Made by a program: the position numbers and the translations under genes. From Sphingomonas sp. Leaf339 (GTDB taxonomy: Bacteria > Pseudomonadota > Alphaproteobacteria > Sphingomonadales > Sphingomonadaceae): DNA of 64,000 nucleotides. This document shows, piece after piece, positions 45,420 to 55,166 of the stretch. The notes under the pieces were generated by a model. That model had not been told where the DNA came from, did not search any database, and worked only from the letters and a program-made list of their open reading frames with translations. Every line of letters starts with the position of its first letter. The first letter of the stretch is position 1. Location: positions 336,616-400,615 of the forward strand of contig NZ_LMRS01000034.1 of NCBI RefSeq assembly GCF_001426195.1. The letters run 5' to 3'.

Positions 45420-46741
45420 GCCGGTTCGGCGACCGGCTCGGCCCGGCCGGCATAGGGGACGTTGCGGCCACCATAGCGGCGCACGCGGACATTGGCCTGC
45501 TCACCATGTCCCGCAAAGCCCTCCAGTGCACACAGCCGGCTGCAATATTCCCCGATCATCGCCGATGCCGCGTCGCTGGTCACCCGTTGATAGGTACATG
45601 TCTTCAGGAATTTGCCGACCCAAAGCCCGCCTGTATAGCGCGCCGCCTTCTTGGTCGGCAGCGTATGGTTGGTCCCGATCACCTTGTCTCCATACGCGAC
45701 ATTGGTCCGTGGCCCTAAAAACAACGCCCCGTAGTTGGTCATGTTAGTCAGGAAGTAATCGGGATCGCGGGTCATCACCTGGACATGCTCTGACGCGATA
45801 TCATCTGCAATCTGTAGCATCTCCTCGTCGGAGTCGGCGACGATCACTTCACCGTACGTCTCCCACGCCTTGCGAGCATAGTCGGCAGTCGGCAGGATCT
45901 TTAACAGCCGGTCGATTTCCGCAAGCGTATCATGTGCAAGCTTCTCCGACGTGGTAAGCAGTATTGCGGGGCTATCCGGGCCATGCTCGGCCTGACCCAA
46001 CAGGTCGGTCGCGCACAATTCACCATCTGCGCCGATCTCGTCCGCGATCACGAGAGTCTCAGTCGGGCCGGCGAACAGATCGATGCCGACACGGCCGAAT
46101 AGTTGTCGCTTGGCTTCCGCAACGAAAGCGTTGCCGGGGCCAACCAAAATATCGACCGGTGCGATTGACTGGGTACCCAGACCCATTGCCGCAACCGCCT
46201 GGATACCACCCAGGCAATAAATTTCGTCAGCACCTGCCATTGCCTGCGCGGCAACTATCGCCGGAGCCGCTGCGCCGTTGAACGGTGGCGCACAGGTCGC
46301 CACTCGTTTCACGCCGGCAACCTTGGCAGTGATGACGCTCATGTGGGCGCTTGCGAGGAGCGGATACTTACCACCGGGAACATAGCATCCTGCTGCGTTC
46401 AGCGGGATATTTTTGTGCCCGAGAATAACCCCGGGAAGCGTCTCTACCTCGACATCACTCATGCTTGCGCGTTGGATTTGTGCAAAATTTCGCACCTGGG
46501 CCTGCGCAAATTCGATGTCACGGAGATCCTGAGGGCTTAGCTGATCTGTGCAGGACTGAATTTCAGCATCCGATAGCCGATAGCTGTCACGGTCCCAACG
46601 ATCGAAGCGGATCGACAGGTCGCGCACCGCCTCGTCACCACGCGCTTCAACATCGGCAAGGATGCCCTCCACCGTTTCGCGCACTGACCGGTTATTTTCG
46701 ACACGAGCTTCGTGTCCCAGTCCCTTCTTCAGATAGCGCAC
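45416..46741 (-). CDS. HisD-like dehydrogenase, cluster copy 2
   Basis: Protein of 441 aa from GTG 46741, backed by AGGAGGA 5 nt upstream. It has the HisD pattern: [40 protein letters not shown], zinc ligands in [21 protein letters not shown] and LEGFAGHG, and the catalytic pair in ASEHVQ. It is clearly diverged from copy 1, so this is an old duplication or independent recruitment rather than a recent copy. It heads an operon of four tightly overlapping genes and has a perfect palindromic operator directly upstream. A catabolic alcohol-to-acid oxidation is inferred. Confidence 0.88.
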   Translation of the reverse strand: MRYLKKGLGHEARVENNRSVRETVEGILADVEARGDEAVRDLSIRFDRWDRDSYRLSDAEIQSCTDQLSPQDLRDIEFAQAQVRNFAQIQRASMSDVEVETLPGVILGHKNIPLNAAGCYVPGGKYPLLASAHMSVITAKVAGVKRVATCAPPFNGAAAPAIVAAQAMAGADEIYCLGGIQAVAAMGLGTQSIAPVDILVGPGNAFVAEAKRQLFGRVGIDLFAGPTETLVIADEIGADGELCATDLLGQAEHGPDSPAILLTTSEKLAHDTLAEIDRLLKILPTADYARKAWETYGEVIVADSDEEMLQIADDIASEHVQVMTRDPDYFLTNMTNYGALFLGPRTNVAYGDKVIGTNHTLPTKKAARYTGGLWVGKFLKTCTYQRVTSDAASAMIGEYCSRLCALEGFAGHGEQANVRVRRYGGRNVPYAGRAEPVAEPA

Positions 46742-46754
46742 CCTCGTCCTCCTT

Positions 46755-46770
46755 TTGCATTCGAATGCAA
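46755..46770. promoter_or_regulatory. LacI-type operator, perfect palindrome
   Basis: TTGCATTCGAATGCAA is identical to its reverse complement over 16 bases. It ends 2 nt from the ribosome site of the HisD-like gene, so bound protein would block transcription start or early elongation. It is the best copy of the cluster's repeated motif. Confidence 0.75.
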
Positions 46771-46959
46771 TTTAGAACGAAGTTTGTGCTTTAGCAACTT
46801 GTCGAAATTGAGCGAATGCCATTCACCCGCGGGCATTCGCTAGGCACCGCATATTGCCACAGAGCGATTTGGTCGACGACGGCGCTCTCGACCCCGTTCA
46901 GGCAACCTGTTGCGGGGTTGATGGACAGGATCACTCCTCCTGATGCCCGACTATTCGCC

Positions 46960-47190
46960 TTACAATGCCCACCCTTTCAGAGAGGCCCCGAAGAAGCTTG
47001 TTTTGCACACGACATGCGTGTCAGCGGCTTGGGCGATCGAGATCTGGCGGTGATGCCCCGGCAGACCCTCGTGAAAGTCAGTGTGGGCAGGATATATTTC
47101 GCCCAATTGCCAACGCTCTTCAGATTGATCCAGTAAATGGACGGCCGCGAACCATCGAGCGCTGCTCTGGAGTAGTAGCCATTCGAGGCC
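46960..47190 (-). pseudogene. DUF885 relic
   Basis: On the minus strand the reading HTDFHEGLPGHHRQISIAQ matches the DUF885 HExxPGHxxQ motif. GASLKGWAL, a stop in place of the expected Tyr, then GE, matches the family's YVEGWALYAE block. Only about 70 residues are recognisable; the rest of the gene is lost. The intact DUF885 at the left edge of the window shows the same motif order. Confidence 0.7.
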
Positions 47191-47239
47191 CATCCTGAAT
47201 CTCAGCCGGCACTGCCCGGATTTCGAGCGGCGCATCGAC

Positions 47240-47634
47240 TGGATGATTGAAAACGTTCACAGCCTCGCATGCATGGCAATCACGCTGGTGTTCAGGCTGG
47301 CGATGAGGGGAGTGCGACCAGCCGCGGTGTCAGGATATAATTGCGCCGGACTCGCACTCGGTGCCGTTAAGCGAACGCTTGCACTGCCACTAATAGCAGC
47401 ACATTAGATTAGAAATTATTATCTATCTAAAGAGCTTGGTTATATTATCGTATAGATTTTAAAACGAGTTACTTTAAAAGTATCGCTATCACTCTTTCGT
47501 ATACAAATAAAAGCCTCTGCAATTTTATTGCAAATGCACTAGTACCAATACGACTGATTATAACTTATTCGAGCATTGGTAATTTACACAAATATACCAA
47601 TCTTTTGATCGTATATATATTTATTCACCTTTCA
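47240..47634. other. AT-rich gene-free interval
   Basis: From about 47400 to 47634 the sequence is strongly AT-rich compared with its surroundings. It carries an inverted repeat ATTGGTA (47575-47581) / TACCAAT (47595-47601). No open frame was recognised. It lies just beyond the 3' end of a TBDR gene. Confidence 0.5.
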
Positions 47635-50628
47635 TTAAAATCGATACTGAGCACCCGCGTAAAACTGTGGCCCTGTATGGCTGTAGACGAACGTGCTATT
47701 ACGCGTTGAGTCGATGAATTGGCGATAAAAACGATCAAATATGTTCAACCCTTCAAACGTTAACTTGATTCTGTCAGTAACTTGATAAGATGCCGAGAGA
47801 TCGAAAACGAGGCTCTTATCTACGCCTTCGAGATCTTGCAGGGGATTATTGGCAGGGAGGGCAATGATATACGGCCCGCGGTAAGAACCGGAAATCCGTG
47901 CGCTTACTTTTTTGTCTTCATAATAGAGCGTAGCATTAAAAGCGTCACGCGACAGACCCAGCAGGTCACGCTTGGTAGTATTAGCAGCACTGGCAGCGAG
48001 GAAATAGGTGATCTTTGACTGGACGTGAGTGTAGTTGAACAGGGCACCAAGATTCCCTAGCGGTCCAGGCAAGAAGGTGAAGGCCTGCTGATAATTTACC
48101 TCGACGCCTTTCAGCGGCCCTCCCGGCGTATTGCGTGCCTGGTTGACGGTAAACAGCGTTACATTCGGGTCGAGACCGCTGTTAGCGATCAGTTCAACCG
48201 GCAGGCCGGTCTGATTGAACGTCAGCTGCTGCGCCTGATTCTGAATGTATGATTTGATGTCCTTGTAAAAGACCGCAATCGACAGCAGCGAGTTACGCGA
48301 AAAGTACCATTCAAGCGATGCATCGTAAGTATTGGCACGGATCGGATCTAGTGCAGGATTCCCCCCATTGACGCTGGGTGTGCCACTGATCGTAACGCTC
48401 GCACCAGGACTCAGGAATGCCAATTCTGGCCGCGTGATGACTTTCGCGAAGGCGGTACGTACCAGCAGATTCGATGTCAGATCGCCGACGAGGTTGATCG
48501 ACGGTAGCCAGTCGTCGTATTTATTTCCCGCCGTCACGAACTGCGCGATCCCACTGGAATACCCTGTCGAGGTCAGATCGGTCTTTGCATAGCGTAGACC
48601 GGCATTGCCGCGGACTGGAAGCCCCCAGCGGTTCAGATTGAAATCAAGCTGACCAAAGGCAGAGAAAATCCTTTCATGTACCCGCCGGGATGCGCCCAGG
48701 TTCTCGATGAGTGCAAAGGTTCCGGTATAGTTATCCAAGCCATATTGCTTGGCGAAGGCTGGGTAATTGATGGCTACCCACGAAGTAGGAAAAACACCCT
48801 CACGCATCCCGTCGCCAAAATCATTCACCAGCCTGGTGAGTCCGGCTAGCTCCGCTGCGGTCAGCGTTGGGACAATGAAATTATTCGCCCGCTGGTAGAC
48901 CCGATTTTCGAAATCAAATTTGTCGTAGTGAATGCCGCCCTTTACCGTGAATCCATCATCAAACTTCCAGGCGAGGTTATATTCGAAAGTCCGGTTCTTG
49001 TTATCGAGGGTGGACGGAGTGGCGCGGATTTCGGCGCTGCCTGGGGCAAGCGTAAATTGAGATGGGTCGGTTACGTCGAAACCGAAGCCGATGGTCGGTT
49101 GGTTGCGGCTATCGCGAAAATCGATCGTCTGCCGGGTGTTGTTGCGCCCAAATAGAAACGTGGTCTGATCTTTCTGACGAAAATCGGTCTTGGCAATGCC
49201 CAACAGCGCACTTCCCACCAGATTGTCGGTAATATCGAATTTGCCATGCAGCGTGTACTGGCTGAACTTGCTACGAAAGCGGTCATATTGGGTGTCCGAT
49301 CGTACATCGACGCCATCGAATACGCCGTACGCGATATCCGATACCTGCTGCCCGAAGTTTACCCCTTGCGTGCCGCTGGTACCCGCCGGCCGAAGTACGG
49401 CGTCGCGGATCGCGGTCTGTGGCTTTCCAAAATTTGGCGAAGCAATGGCCCGAGCAAACGAGAAGCCCTCTAGCCAATTCTCTTCGCGCTTTACTTTAAA
49501 GTCGGAGAACAGCGCATCGACCCCAATCTCGACACCATCGGTGGGTTCCCACTGCAGCGACCCTGTCACCCCGAGCCGCTGCTGGTTGTGGTTGAATCGG
49601 CCGTAACGTGGCAAGCGAGGGAGGAAGACGGTTGATCGGTTTACCTGCCCATACAGCTGATCCCCTGCCGCTGGACGTGCTACTCCAGTCGCGCAATTCG
49701 CCGCGTCAGTGCCCTGCGCTGCGTTGAACGCGGGTGATACAGGCGCAACTCCAACGGGAGAACAAAACCCACCATCGGTCGTGGCCGGGTTCCAACCGCC
49801 TGATCCGAACTGATCCTCGTAATAGCGCCGCCGACTAAAAGCTGCCGACACCAGCGCGCCTATCCTTCCAATTCCGGTATCCCAAGTGCGCGAGGCAACG
49901 CCCGTCAGCTTGGGATCAACGTTTTTGGCCAGCGAATTATACCCCGCCTGTGCGCTTAGGACGAGGGTCGGTTCCTTATAGTCAAAAGGCCTTGCGACGT
50001 TCAAATCAACTGTGGCGCCCAACGATCCTTCGATCGTTTCAGCATCGGCGGTCTTTCGAACGACCAGATTATTGAACAACTCTGAAGCAAACACATTGAA
50101 GTCAAAACCGCGCCCGGTATTGATCCCCCGATCGGACGTCGTGGCGCCAGAGATCGCCTGCGCTTCCATTCCGTTGACCCGCACCCGGGTGAAGCTGCCA
50201 GACAGCCCACGGACGGTAATTGCCCGGCCTTCACCGCCGACGCGGTTGATTGACACGCCTGGGACCCGCTGAAGGGACTCCGCCAGATTGTTGTCGGGGA
50301 AATCGGCGATGTCCTCCGCCTTGATGACGTCGATGGCGGAATTCTCGGAGCGCTTGGCATTAAGGGCACTGTTCAGACTAGCGCGAAAACCGGTGACGAC
50401 GATGTCCGGACCATCTGCGGTGGTGGTCGCATCCACCGCCTGTGGATTACCGGCAGTTCCGCTGGGATCCGCGGCCGGTCCCTCGCTATTGGCCGGTACG
50501 CTGCCACCTGGCTGAGAAGTAGGCTGAACCGTCTGTGCAACGGCGAACCCCGGCGAAGCCAGCACTATGACCAACCCCATGTAAGACGCGTTCAACAGAA
50601 ATCGCCCGCGTGATGCCCCCGACTTCAT
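47635..50628 (-). CDS. TonB-dependent receptor (Xanthomonas/Caulobacter type)
   Basis: Outer-membrane receptor of 997 aa; ATG 50628 has GGAGGGTGG upstream. Leader SPGFAVAQT, linker rich in Pro, Ser, Gly and Ala, TonB-box DIVVTGFRASLNSALN, plug FPDNNLAESLQRVPGVS and TVRGLSGSFTRVRVNGME, and a final strand FYAGAQYRF with terminal Phe. It is closely related to the receptor at 6564, including SLGATVDL and the FCSPVG loop Cys region. Nothing intact next to it suggests a ligand; neighbouring enzyme genes are decayed. It uses more AT-rich codons near its 3' end, next to the AT-rich interval. Confidence 0.92.
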   Translation of the reverse strand: MKSGASRGRFLLNASYMGLVIVLASPGFAVAQTVQPTSQPGGSVPANSEGPAADPSGTAGNPQAVDATTTADGPDIVVTGFRASLNSALNAKRSENSAIDVIKAEDIADFPDNNLAESLQRVPGVSINRVGGEGRAITVRGLSGSFTRVRVNGMEAQAISGATTSDRGINTGRGFDFNVFASELFNNLVVRKTADAETIEGSLGATVDLNVARPFDYKEPTLVLSAQAGYNSLAKNVDPKLTGVASRTWDTGIGRIGALVSAAFSRRRYYEDQFGSGGWNPATTDGGFCSPVGVAPVSPAFNAAQGTDAANCATGVARPAAGDQLYGQVNRSTVFLPRLPRYGRFNHNQQRLGVTGSLQWEPTDGVEIGVDALFSDFKVKREENWLEGFSFARAIASPNFGKPQTAIRDAVLRPAGTSGTQGVNFGQQVSDIAYGVFDGVDVRSDTQYDRFRSKFSQYTLHGKFDITDNLVGSALLGIAKTDFRQKDQTTFLFGRNNTRQTIDFRDSRNQPTIGFGFDVTDPSQFTLAPGSAEIRATPSTLDNKNRTFEYNLAWKFDDGFTVKGGIHYDKFDFENRVYQRANNFIVPTLTAAELAGLTRLVNDFGDGMREGVFPTSWVAINYPAFAKQYGLDNYTGTFALIENLGASRRVHERIFSAFGQLDFNLNRWGLPVRGNAGLRYAKTDLTSTGYSSGIAQFVTAGNKYDDWLPSINLVGDLTSNLLVRTAFAKVITRPELAFLSPGASVTISGTPSVNGGNPALDPIRANTYDASLEWYFSRNSLLSIAVFYKDIKSYIQNQAQQLTFNQTGLPVELIANSGLDPNVTLFTVNQARNTPGGPLKGVEVNYQQAFTFLPGPLGNLGALFNYTHVQSKITYFLAASAANTTKRDLLGLSRDAFNATLYYEDKKVSARISGSYRGPYIIALPANNPLQDLEGVDKSLVFDLSASYQVTDRIKLTFEGLNIFDRFYRQFIDSTRNSTFVYSHTGPQFYAGAQYRF

Positions 50629-50966
50629 AAACCACCCTCCAACGGAGGTGCTACTTGGTCCACACCTCTCGTCGCGCATAATATGCATACTAAAACCAGC
50701 CGTTCAAATCATAATTTGATACCGCGTTCCGGATCATGAAAAGCTGCGCATTATTTGCGCTGAAATTGCTCTGGTGTGATTTATTTATGGCTGGCTGAAC
50801 GACAGGATCACTATCGAAGCTGTGGCCTATTCGTCGGGTTTTTAGATGGCCAATCGATCTATCTGATCCAGAGGCGGACATTAATGCCCCCCCTGCCAAC
50901 TCCCCAACTTCGGTCGCTCATTTAGCCGACAGCTAGGCAGCCCACTCGCGATTTCGAGCCGGTCGA

Positions 50967-51332
50967 TCAAGCTTTGGCTCTTGCGGCACTGGCATCGCAG
51001 GCAGATGGCGGCTCACCTTGATCTCCCGTACCCGGACCAATTCGGGCTGCATTAAGCCGCAGTTGTCCGGTATTTCTAAGCAGATACGCGCCTGCCACCG
51101 AGAGCCGCCCGGAAGCGCCGCTGCAGCTTGCCGCGATGGGCCTTTCCAGGACGAAGATCACGTCGGCCCACGCGACCAGCTCGGCCGTGAGCGGGTTGTC
51201 GGCGTCATGATTGGTGCCAGCAGAGTCAACTTCCAGGTTTTGCCGGCGCGCAAACACCTGCTCGGCGGTGGGGCTGCAAAGTCTGTTCTGGCTGCATAAG
51301 AACAGCACGGTCTGAGTGCGGCGGGGGCTCAA
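50967..51332 (-). pseudogene. Low-molecular-weight phosphatase relic (frameshifted)
   Basis: The start VLFLCSQNRLCSPTAEQVFA and SAGTNHDADNPLT...WADVIFVLE match small low-molecular-weight phosphatase-like proteins. After that the reading is lost, but a one-base shift near 51143 restores KAHRGKLQRRFRAALGGRR. Another near 51085 restores VICLEIPDNCGLMQPELV, the expected family C-terminus. Two single-base deletions therefore explain the break. The P-loop Cys is present but the product would be truncated. Confidence 0.78.
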
Positions 51333-51341
51333 CCCTGGCCC

Positions 51342-51785
51342 CTACACGCCGCGCCAGGCAAGCGGACCTGGCGTCGCGTAGGCCGAGAAGTCGACCTGGA
51401 GGACGCGGCGCCGTCGCAGCGGATCAGCGGCGAGCGAGGCATGGATGATCGACGTGGCGTACAACCACACGTCGCCGCGCTCGGCCAAATATAGCCGCTC
51501 GCCGAACGCCGCCACTACGCGCTCGATCTCGGCTTCGGGCAGGCGGCCGAGCCTGTGCGAGCCAGGCACGATGCGGAGGGGCGCGTTGCGCTCGTTAACC
51601 GCGTCCAGGTGCATGCAAAGCGTCCCCATCCGCTCCAGGATCTCGAACGGCGGTTTCACCTGGGTCAGCCAGACTTGACCGTCCACGGCCCGTATCCGTC
51701 CGTGTCCATACGGTCATTGACCACATTCGTGCGGTCCTGGTGCCAGCTTCGTCCAGAGCATGCGCGAACCGCTGGGTCCATCACC
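51342..51785 (-). pseudogene. PhyH-family dioxygenase relic
   Basis: On the minus strand, GRSWHQDRTNVV and DGYGPWTVKSG match the metal-binding H-x-D region of phytanoyl-CoA dioxygenase-like proteins. A one-base deletion near 51672 then switches frame to LTQVKPPFEILERMGTL, HLDAVNERNAPLRIVPGSHRLG and DVWLYATSIIHASL, the family's C-terminal half with its third ligand His. The N-terminal half is missing or scrambled. Non-functional by frameshift unless the sequence is in error. Confidence 0.75.
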
Positions 51786-52058
51786 GTTGAAAGTAAGGTC
51801 AGCTGAGCGGCAGACGGTTGCGAGTATGAGGATGGGGTTAGCCCAACCTGATCGGGGCGTCGACCCAAACCCAAGTACGGCGGTTCCAACGACCACCAGC
51901 CGCTCCTTATGATCAGACGTTCGTTCATGTTGGGGCTGAAGGAATACCAAGCCTTGCTCCATAGAGAAACTCACGTAATCTTCGACCTCTCGCCTTGATG
52001 TCAGCCCATACAAAACCCAGACGCTGAACAGCTTTGCGATCGAGAAAAAGGAATTCGA

Positions 52059-54506
52059 ATGCGCGCCGGTGCCCGTCTGATCGCCCTGCTTCTCTCTACC
52101 ACTGCCTACGCTGAGACGCCCAGCGGGAGTGCCTATCATCGCGCGCCCGATGCAATCGCCAAGGCACTTGAGGCGCCCCCCACTCCCGGCGTCGCCGTTA
52201 GCCCCGATCATCGCACGCTCGCGATCCTGGGCCGTGAGAATCTGCCGTCGATCGCCAATCTGTCGAAGCCGATCTTGCGGCTGGGCGGCTACCGCATCGA
52301 TCCAGCCACCAACGGCCTGGCCGAGGTGCGCGTGCAAAGGTTGAACGCGCTCAGCTTCAAGGACGTAGGCTCCGGGCGAACCGTGGCGGTCAAGCTACCC
52401 GCCGGCATGCGCTTTGCCGCGCCCGATTGGTCACCTGACGGCACTCGGGTCGCCTTCTACGCGCAAGGATCCAACGGCTTGTCGCTATGGATCGCCGAGC
52501 GCGACGGCAGCACCCGCATGATCGCCCGCGGTCTGAACGGCACGTTCGGCACACCCTTCGCCTGGATGCCAGATGGCAAGGCTCTGATCGCCTACACCGT
52601 GCCAGCGGGTCGCGGCGTAGCGCCCGTCGCGAGCAGCGCCCCGACCGGCCCGGTGATACAGGAAAGCGCCGGCCGCACCTCGGCCGCGCGGACCTATGAG
52701 GATCTGCTCGGCGATGCGCATGACGAGGCGCTATTCGACCATTACTTTACCGGCCAGCTGGTCCGGATCGATCTCGCCGGCACCGCGCAGCCGATCGGAA
52801 CGCCGGGCCTGATCACCGATTTCAGCGTCTCCCCAGACGGTCGCTACCTGCTGACCGAGCGACTCAAGCGGCCTTATTCCTATCTGCTGCCCGCCAGTTT
52901 TTTCCCGACCGAAATCGCTGTTTCGACAATCGACGGTCAACCAGTGAAAACGCTGGTCGATCGCCCGCTCGCTGACGATCTGCCGGTCGATTTCGATGCC
53001 ACCGTCAAGGGGCCACGCGAGGCGGTTTGGCGCTCGGATGCACCGGCGACACTAGTTTGGGCCGAGGCACTCGACGGTGGCAATCCGCGCATGAAAATGG
53101 CGTTCCACGACAAGGTGATGATGCAGGCGGCGCCGTTCGCTGCGGCACCGGTCGAACTGGCGCAGACCCCCGCCCGCTATGCAGAGATCCTGTGGGGAGA
53201 TGATGGCTTCGCGATGGTCATCGACCGTGAGTGGCGCACGCGCACTGAGCATCGGTTGGCCATTAAGCCATCGCGACCAGGCCAGACGCGGACGATATCG
53301 ACCCTCAACTATCAGGATCAATATGGCGATCCTGGCGAACCGATGATCGAAGATAATGCCGCAGGCAAACCGGCTATGCGCTTCACACCGGCGCACGACG
53401 GCGTTTACGCCACAGGCAACGGCGCGACGAAAGCAGGCGCGTTCCCCTTCCTAGCGACGATGCCGCTGGCCGGGGGCAACCAGACGCGGCTGTGGACCGC
53501 CAAGGCGCCCTATTACGAAACGGTAGTCGCCTTGATGGACGACCGTGGTCAACGCATTCTGACACGGCGTGAGAGCGCGAAGCTAGCACCGAACTACATG
53601 ATCCGCAGTGTGAACGGCGGCAGCGCCAAGGCGATCACGGCGTTCACTGATCCCACCCCGGTTTTTGCCGGCGTCACGCAGCGCACGATCACCTATCCGC
53701 GTGCCGACGGACTGCCACTGTCAGGATCACTGTATCTGCCTGCCGGTTATGACGCGAGACGCGACGGGCCATTGCCGACGTTGCTGTGGGCATACCCGGC
53801 AGAGTTCACCGACGCGAAGGTCGCCGGCCAGACGGTCGATCAGGGCAACCGGTTCGTCCGCCCACGCGGCATCAGCCACCTGTTCTTGCTGACTCAGGGC
53901 TATGCGATCCTCGACAATCCATCGATGCCGATTATCGGCGAGGGCGGCGCCGAGGCCAACGACACCTACGTCAAACAACTGCAGCAGGATGCGCAGGCCG
54001 CTGTTGACGCGGTGGTAAAACTGGGTGTCGGTGACCGCAGCCGGATGGCTGTCGGCGGGCACAGCTACGGCGCGTTCATGACCGCCAATCTGCTTGCGCA
54101 TACAGATCTGTTCCGCGCCGGCATCGCGCGGTCGGGGGCCTACAACCGCACGCTGACGCCATTCGGGTTTCAGGCCGAGCAGCGCACCTATTGGCAGGCA
54201 ACGCCAACCTACACTGAGATGAGTCCGTTCACGTACGCCGACCGGATCAAGGCGCCGATCCTGCTGATACATGGCGGCGCGGACGATAACAGCGGCACCT
54301 TCCCGATCCAGTCCGAGCGCATGTACGCGGCGCTGAAGGGCAATGGCGCAACGGTGCGCTACGTCGTCCTGCCCAACGAGCCGCATGGCTATCGCGCATT
54401 GGAATCGACCGAGGAGACTTTGTGGCAGATGACGGATTGGCTGGACCGCTATGTCAAACCGAAACAGACCGGATCGACGGTGGCGGCGAAAGCCGTAAAA
54501 AAGTGA
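52059..54506 (+). CDS. Prolyl-oligopeptidase family (S9) serine peptidase
   Basis: Protein of 815 aa with a short leader (LIALLLSTTAYAE). The N-terminal beta-propeller (about 50-560) has repeated WSPDG/SPDG turns; the C-terminal alpha/beta-hydrolase domain carries GGHSYGAFMTANLL (nucleophile Ser about 670), LIHGGADDNSGT (Asp about 745) and LPNEPHGYRALES (His about 779). This arrangement fits secreted S9 glutamyl-endopeptidase-like enzymes. It stands alone, downstream of decayed genes and upstream of a GH92 relic. Confidence 0.92.
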   Translation: MRAGARLIALLLSTTAYAETPSGSAYHRAPDAIAKALEAPPTPGVAVSPDHRTLAILGRENLPSIANLSKPILRLGGYRIDPATNGLAEVRVQRLNALSFKDVGSGRTVAVKLPAGMRFAAPDWSPDGTRVAFYAQGSNGLSLWIAERDGSTRMIARGLNGTFGTPFAWMPDGKALIAYTVPAGRGVAPVASSAPTGPVIQESAGRTSAARTYEDLLGDAHDEALFDHYFTGQLVRIDLAGTAQPIGTPGLITDFSVSPDGRYLLTERLKRPYSYLLPASFFPTEIAVSTIDGQPVKTLVDRPLADDLPVDFDATVKGPREAVWRSDAPATLVWAEALDGGNPRMKMAFHDKVMMQAAPFAAAPVELAQTPARYAEILWGDDGFAMVIDREWRTRTEHRLAIKPSRPGQTRTISTLNYQDQYGDPGEPMIEDNAAGKPAMRFTPAHDGVYATGNGATKAGAFPFLATMPLAGGNQTRLWTAKAPYYETVVALMDDRGQRILTRRESAKLAPNYMIRSVNGGSAKAITAFTDPTPVFAGVTQRTITYPRADGLPLSGSLYLPAGYDARRDGPLPTLLWAYPAEFTDAKVAGQTVDQGNRFVRPRGISHLFLLTQGYAILDNPSMPIIGEGGAEANDTYVKQLQQDAQAAVDAVVKLGVGDRSRMAVGGHSYGAFMTANLLAHTDLFRAGIARSGAYNRTLTPFGFQAEQRTYWQATPTYTEMSPFTYADRIKAPILLIHGGADDNSGTFPIQSERMYAALKGNGATVRYVVLPNEPHGYRALESTEETLWQMTDWLDRYVKPKQTGSTVAAKAVKK

Positions 54507-54751
54507 TCGATGTGCCGGTTGCAGTCCAGAAAGTAGGTAAGGATTCTACATTGGCGATGGCCGTTCATCAAAACCAGTGGCGGACGCAGGGGCAGTGTTG
54601 CGGCCTCCCCGAACCGGACATCCATTCATGATAACCGAGGACGTCTGCTGAGCGCACCAGTTCCAATCGGTTGCCGCTGCCAACGGCGCCTCAAAGGAAA
54701 ACGTTGCACAGCGCCGCTGCCGCCAGCTTCGCGCTAGCGCCGCAGGCTTTT

Positions 54752-55035
54752 CCCAAAGGCATGGACGACGATGCCGGCGCGATAACCGCCTGGTACGCCT
54801 CGGCCAAGCCTAGCTTCTATCCGCTCGCGCCGGGCGAACCATCGCAGGTTGTCGCCACCTTGGCGATCACGAACGCACGGATCGATCTGGCCGAATGTCG
54901 CGCCGTATCGATCCGGCTGACAGGGCCGATGGCAGCACGCTCGATCACGTCGAACGGAACGGCCGTGCATTGACGGATTGGGCGGTCGACCAGGCGGCGC
55001 TGTCGCATGATGGCAACCTGAGTGTTACGATCTGA
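54752..55035 (+). pseudogene. GH92 alpha-mannosidase C-terminal relic
   Basis: PKGMDDDAGAITAWYASAK and FYPLAPGEP match the conserved GH92 block around GNDD-G-MSAWY...GFYP--PG. After a frameshift near 54870-54900, NGRALTDWAVDQAALSHDG resembles the family's terminal LNG...L...GG-L strand, ending at TGA 55033. The rest of a roughly 750-aa enzyme is absent. A deletion must have joined this end to the region after the S9 peptidase. Confidence 0.65.
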
Positions 55036-55166
55036 GCGTTATAGCGGCTTTCAGGTAACAGGGCCGCTGCAATCACCCTGCCCACCCCCCGATAATGCGT
55101 GACCTTTCATCAAAGTGACGCAAACTCGCGCAACGCGCCTCGTCACAAGAATGCGTGGGGGAAATA

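Noticed and set aside
36434..46741. HisD-like genes as histidine biosynthesis genes
   Set aside because: No other his genes nearby, two diverged copies, and operators shared with catabolic genes.
52046..52059. GGAATTCGAATGCG resembling the LacI operator
   Set aside because: Three mismatches, overlaps the start codon of the S9 peptidase and lies outside the cluster; likely chance.
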